From assembly GCF_003867075.1 (NCBI RefSeq), contig NZ_CP032544.1, forward strand, positions 3,032,001-3,096,000: a DNA stretch of 64,000 nt, read 5' to 3'. The translations under genes were made by a program, and so were the position numbers. The notes beneath the pieces are model-generated. The model did no database searches, was not told the DNA's origin, and saw only the letters and a program-made list of their open reading frames with translations. Origin of the DNA: Tenacibaculum mesophilum (GTDB lineage: Bacteria > Bacteroidota > Bacteroidia > Flavobacteriales > Flavobacteriaceae). Position 1 is the first letter of the stretch; every line of letters begins with the position of its first letter. Below are positions 63,297 through 64,000 of the stretch, piece by piece.

Positions 63297-64000
63297 TTAT
63301 TTTGCTATTACCTTAATAGTTTCTTTTACTTGTTGAGCGACTTTTCTCGCTTCATTTATATCTTCATTCACAATAGTTACGTGTCCCATTTTACGGAAAG
63401 GTTTGGTTGTCTTTTTTCCGTAGATGTGAGGAGTAACGCCGTCAATCTTTAAAATTTCTTCAATGTTTTCGTATACTACATCACCAGTATAGCCTTCTGC
63501 CCCCACTAAATTCACCATAATTCCAGCTACTTTACTTTCGGTATTTCCTAACGGAAGGTTTAAGATGCTACGTAAGTGTTGTTCAAATTGGCTAGTATAA
63601 CTTGCTTCAATAGAATAATGCCCTGAATTATGAGTTCTTGGAGCCGCTTCATTAACTAAAATTTCGTTATTTTCAGTTTGGAACATTTCCACAGCTAACA
63701 ATCCAACAAAATCAAATGCATCCGCAACTTTTAAAGCAACTTCGCGCGCTTTTTTAGCAACTGCATCTTCAATTCTAGCAGGACAAATTACATACTCTAC
63801 CTGATTTGCTTCTGGGTGAAATTCCATTTCAACTACTGGGTAAGTTTTAGTTTCTCCGCTTGCATTTCTTGCAACAATAACAGCTAATTCATTTTTAAAA
63901 GGAACTAGTTTTTCAGAAATACACTCACCAGTAGGTAGGTTTTCTAAATCGCTGATGGCACGAACTATTTTTACTCCGTTACCATCGTATCCAAATCGAG
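63297..64000 (-). CDS. purK: N5-carboxyaminoimidazole ribonucleotide synthetase PurK (5' end outside window)
   Basis: The frame is open to the window edge, giving about 234 C-terminal residues; the apparent Met at 63827 is internal. The ATP-grasp domain is clear: RFGYDGNGVKIV, then GECISEKLVPFKNELAVIVARN, FVGLLAVEMF, and NEAAPRTHNSGHYSIEAS with the metal ligands. It makes N5-CAIR from AIR, ATP and bicarbonate for PurE, downstream in the operon. Confidence 0.95.
   Translation of the reverse strand, partial: RFGYDGNGVKIVRAISDLENLPTGECISEKLVPFKNELAVIVARNASGETKTYPVVEMEFHPEANQVEYVICPARIEDAVAKKAREVALKVADAFDFVGLLAVEMFQTENNEILVNEAAPRTHNSGHYSIEASYTSQFEQHLRSILNLPLGNTESKVAGIMVNLVGAEGYTGDVVYENIEEILKIDGVTPHIYGKKTTKPFRKMGHVTIVNEDINEARKVAQQVKETIKVIAK

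Overview
The window comes from an AT-rich member of the Bacteroidota, almost certainly a Flavobacteriaceae of the Tenacibaculum/Polaribacter kind. It carries the gliding/type IX secretion core gldK-gldL-gldM-gldN. It also shows Bacteroidota-type -7 elements (TAnnTTTG), lipoproteins and TonB-linked outer-membrane proteins, and the flavobacterial orders sigma54 regulator-lptE-TPR-secG and coaX-OMP-TPR-lptC-CorC-PPIase. The genus is inference.

Layout. 1-2643: a large exported MG2/plug-like protein cut by the window edge, and a small exported relative. 2747-4758: groEL and groES. 4923-7795: secG, a TPR protein, lptE and a sigma54 activator. 7876-12016: miaB and topA, divergent. 12076-17871: an arginase-fold protein with degraded metal site, then gldKLMN. 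17948-21476: FAD oxidoreductase, DUF983 protein and ABC-F ATPase.

21624-24290 is a foreign-looking insert of two genes, a membrane protein and a DUF262-HNH GmrSD-like nuclease. Each gene is bounded by its own short inverted terminal repeat, and the two are separated by a ~200-bp imperfect hairpin. This is the logic of integron cassettes with attC sites, but with non-canonical boxes and no integrase in view. A GC-rich minisatellite of eleven 21-bp units follows at 24512-24742.

24860-33798: D-cysteine desulfhydrase/ACC deaminase-like enzyme, glucosaminidase-LysM lipoprotein, VWA protein, a four-gene signalling operon (lipoprotein, TPR-LytS kinase, LytTR regulator, gamma-carbonic-anhydrase-like protein), a Spy-like protein and an EEP hydrolase. 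33915-43894: a tightly coupled four-gene operon encoding a Clp-like AAA+ protein, a stand-alone radical SAM protein, a 2063-residue zinc-ribbon/pseudokinase/DUF4011/SF1 helicase/nuclease protein and a coiled-coil protein. I read it as an undescribed conflict (probably anti-phage) system, distantly Mokosh-like. It has a structured leader and lies beside two tandem tRNA-Phe genes.

44804-52416: coaX, OMP, TPR protein, lptC, small membrane protein, CorC-like protein and PpiD-like foldase. 52475-56255: small helical protein, lpd, haem-binding protein and glycosyltransferase. 56259-60530: a histidine-rich TonB receptor locus, probably for metal uptake. 60669-64000: M3 peptidase, purE and the 3' part of purK.
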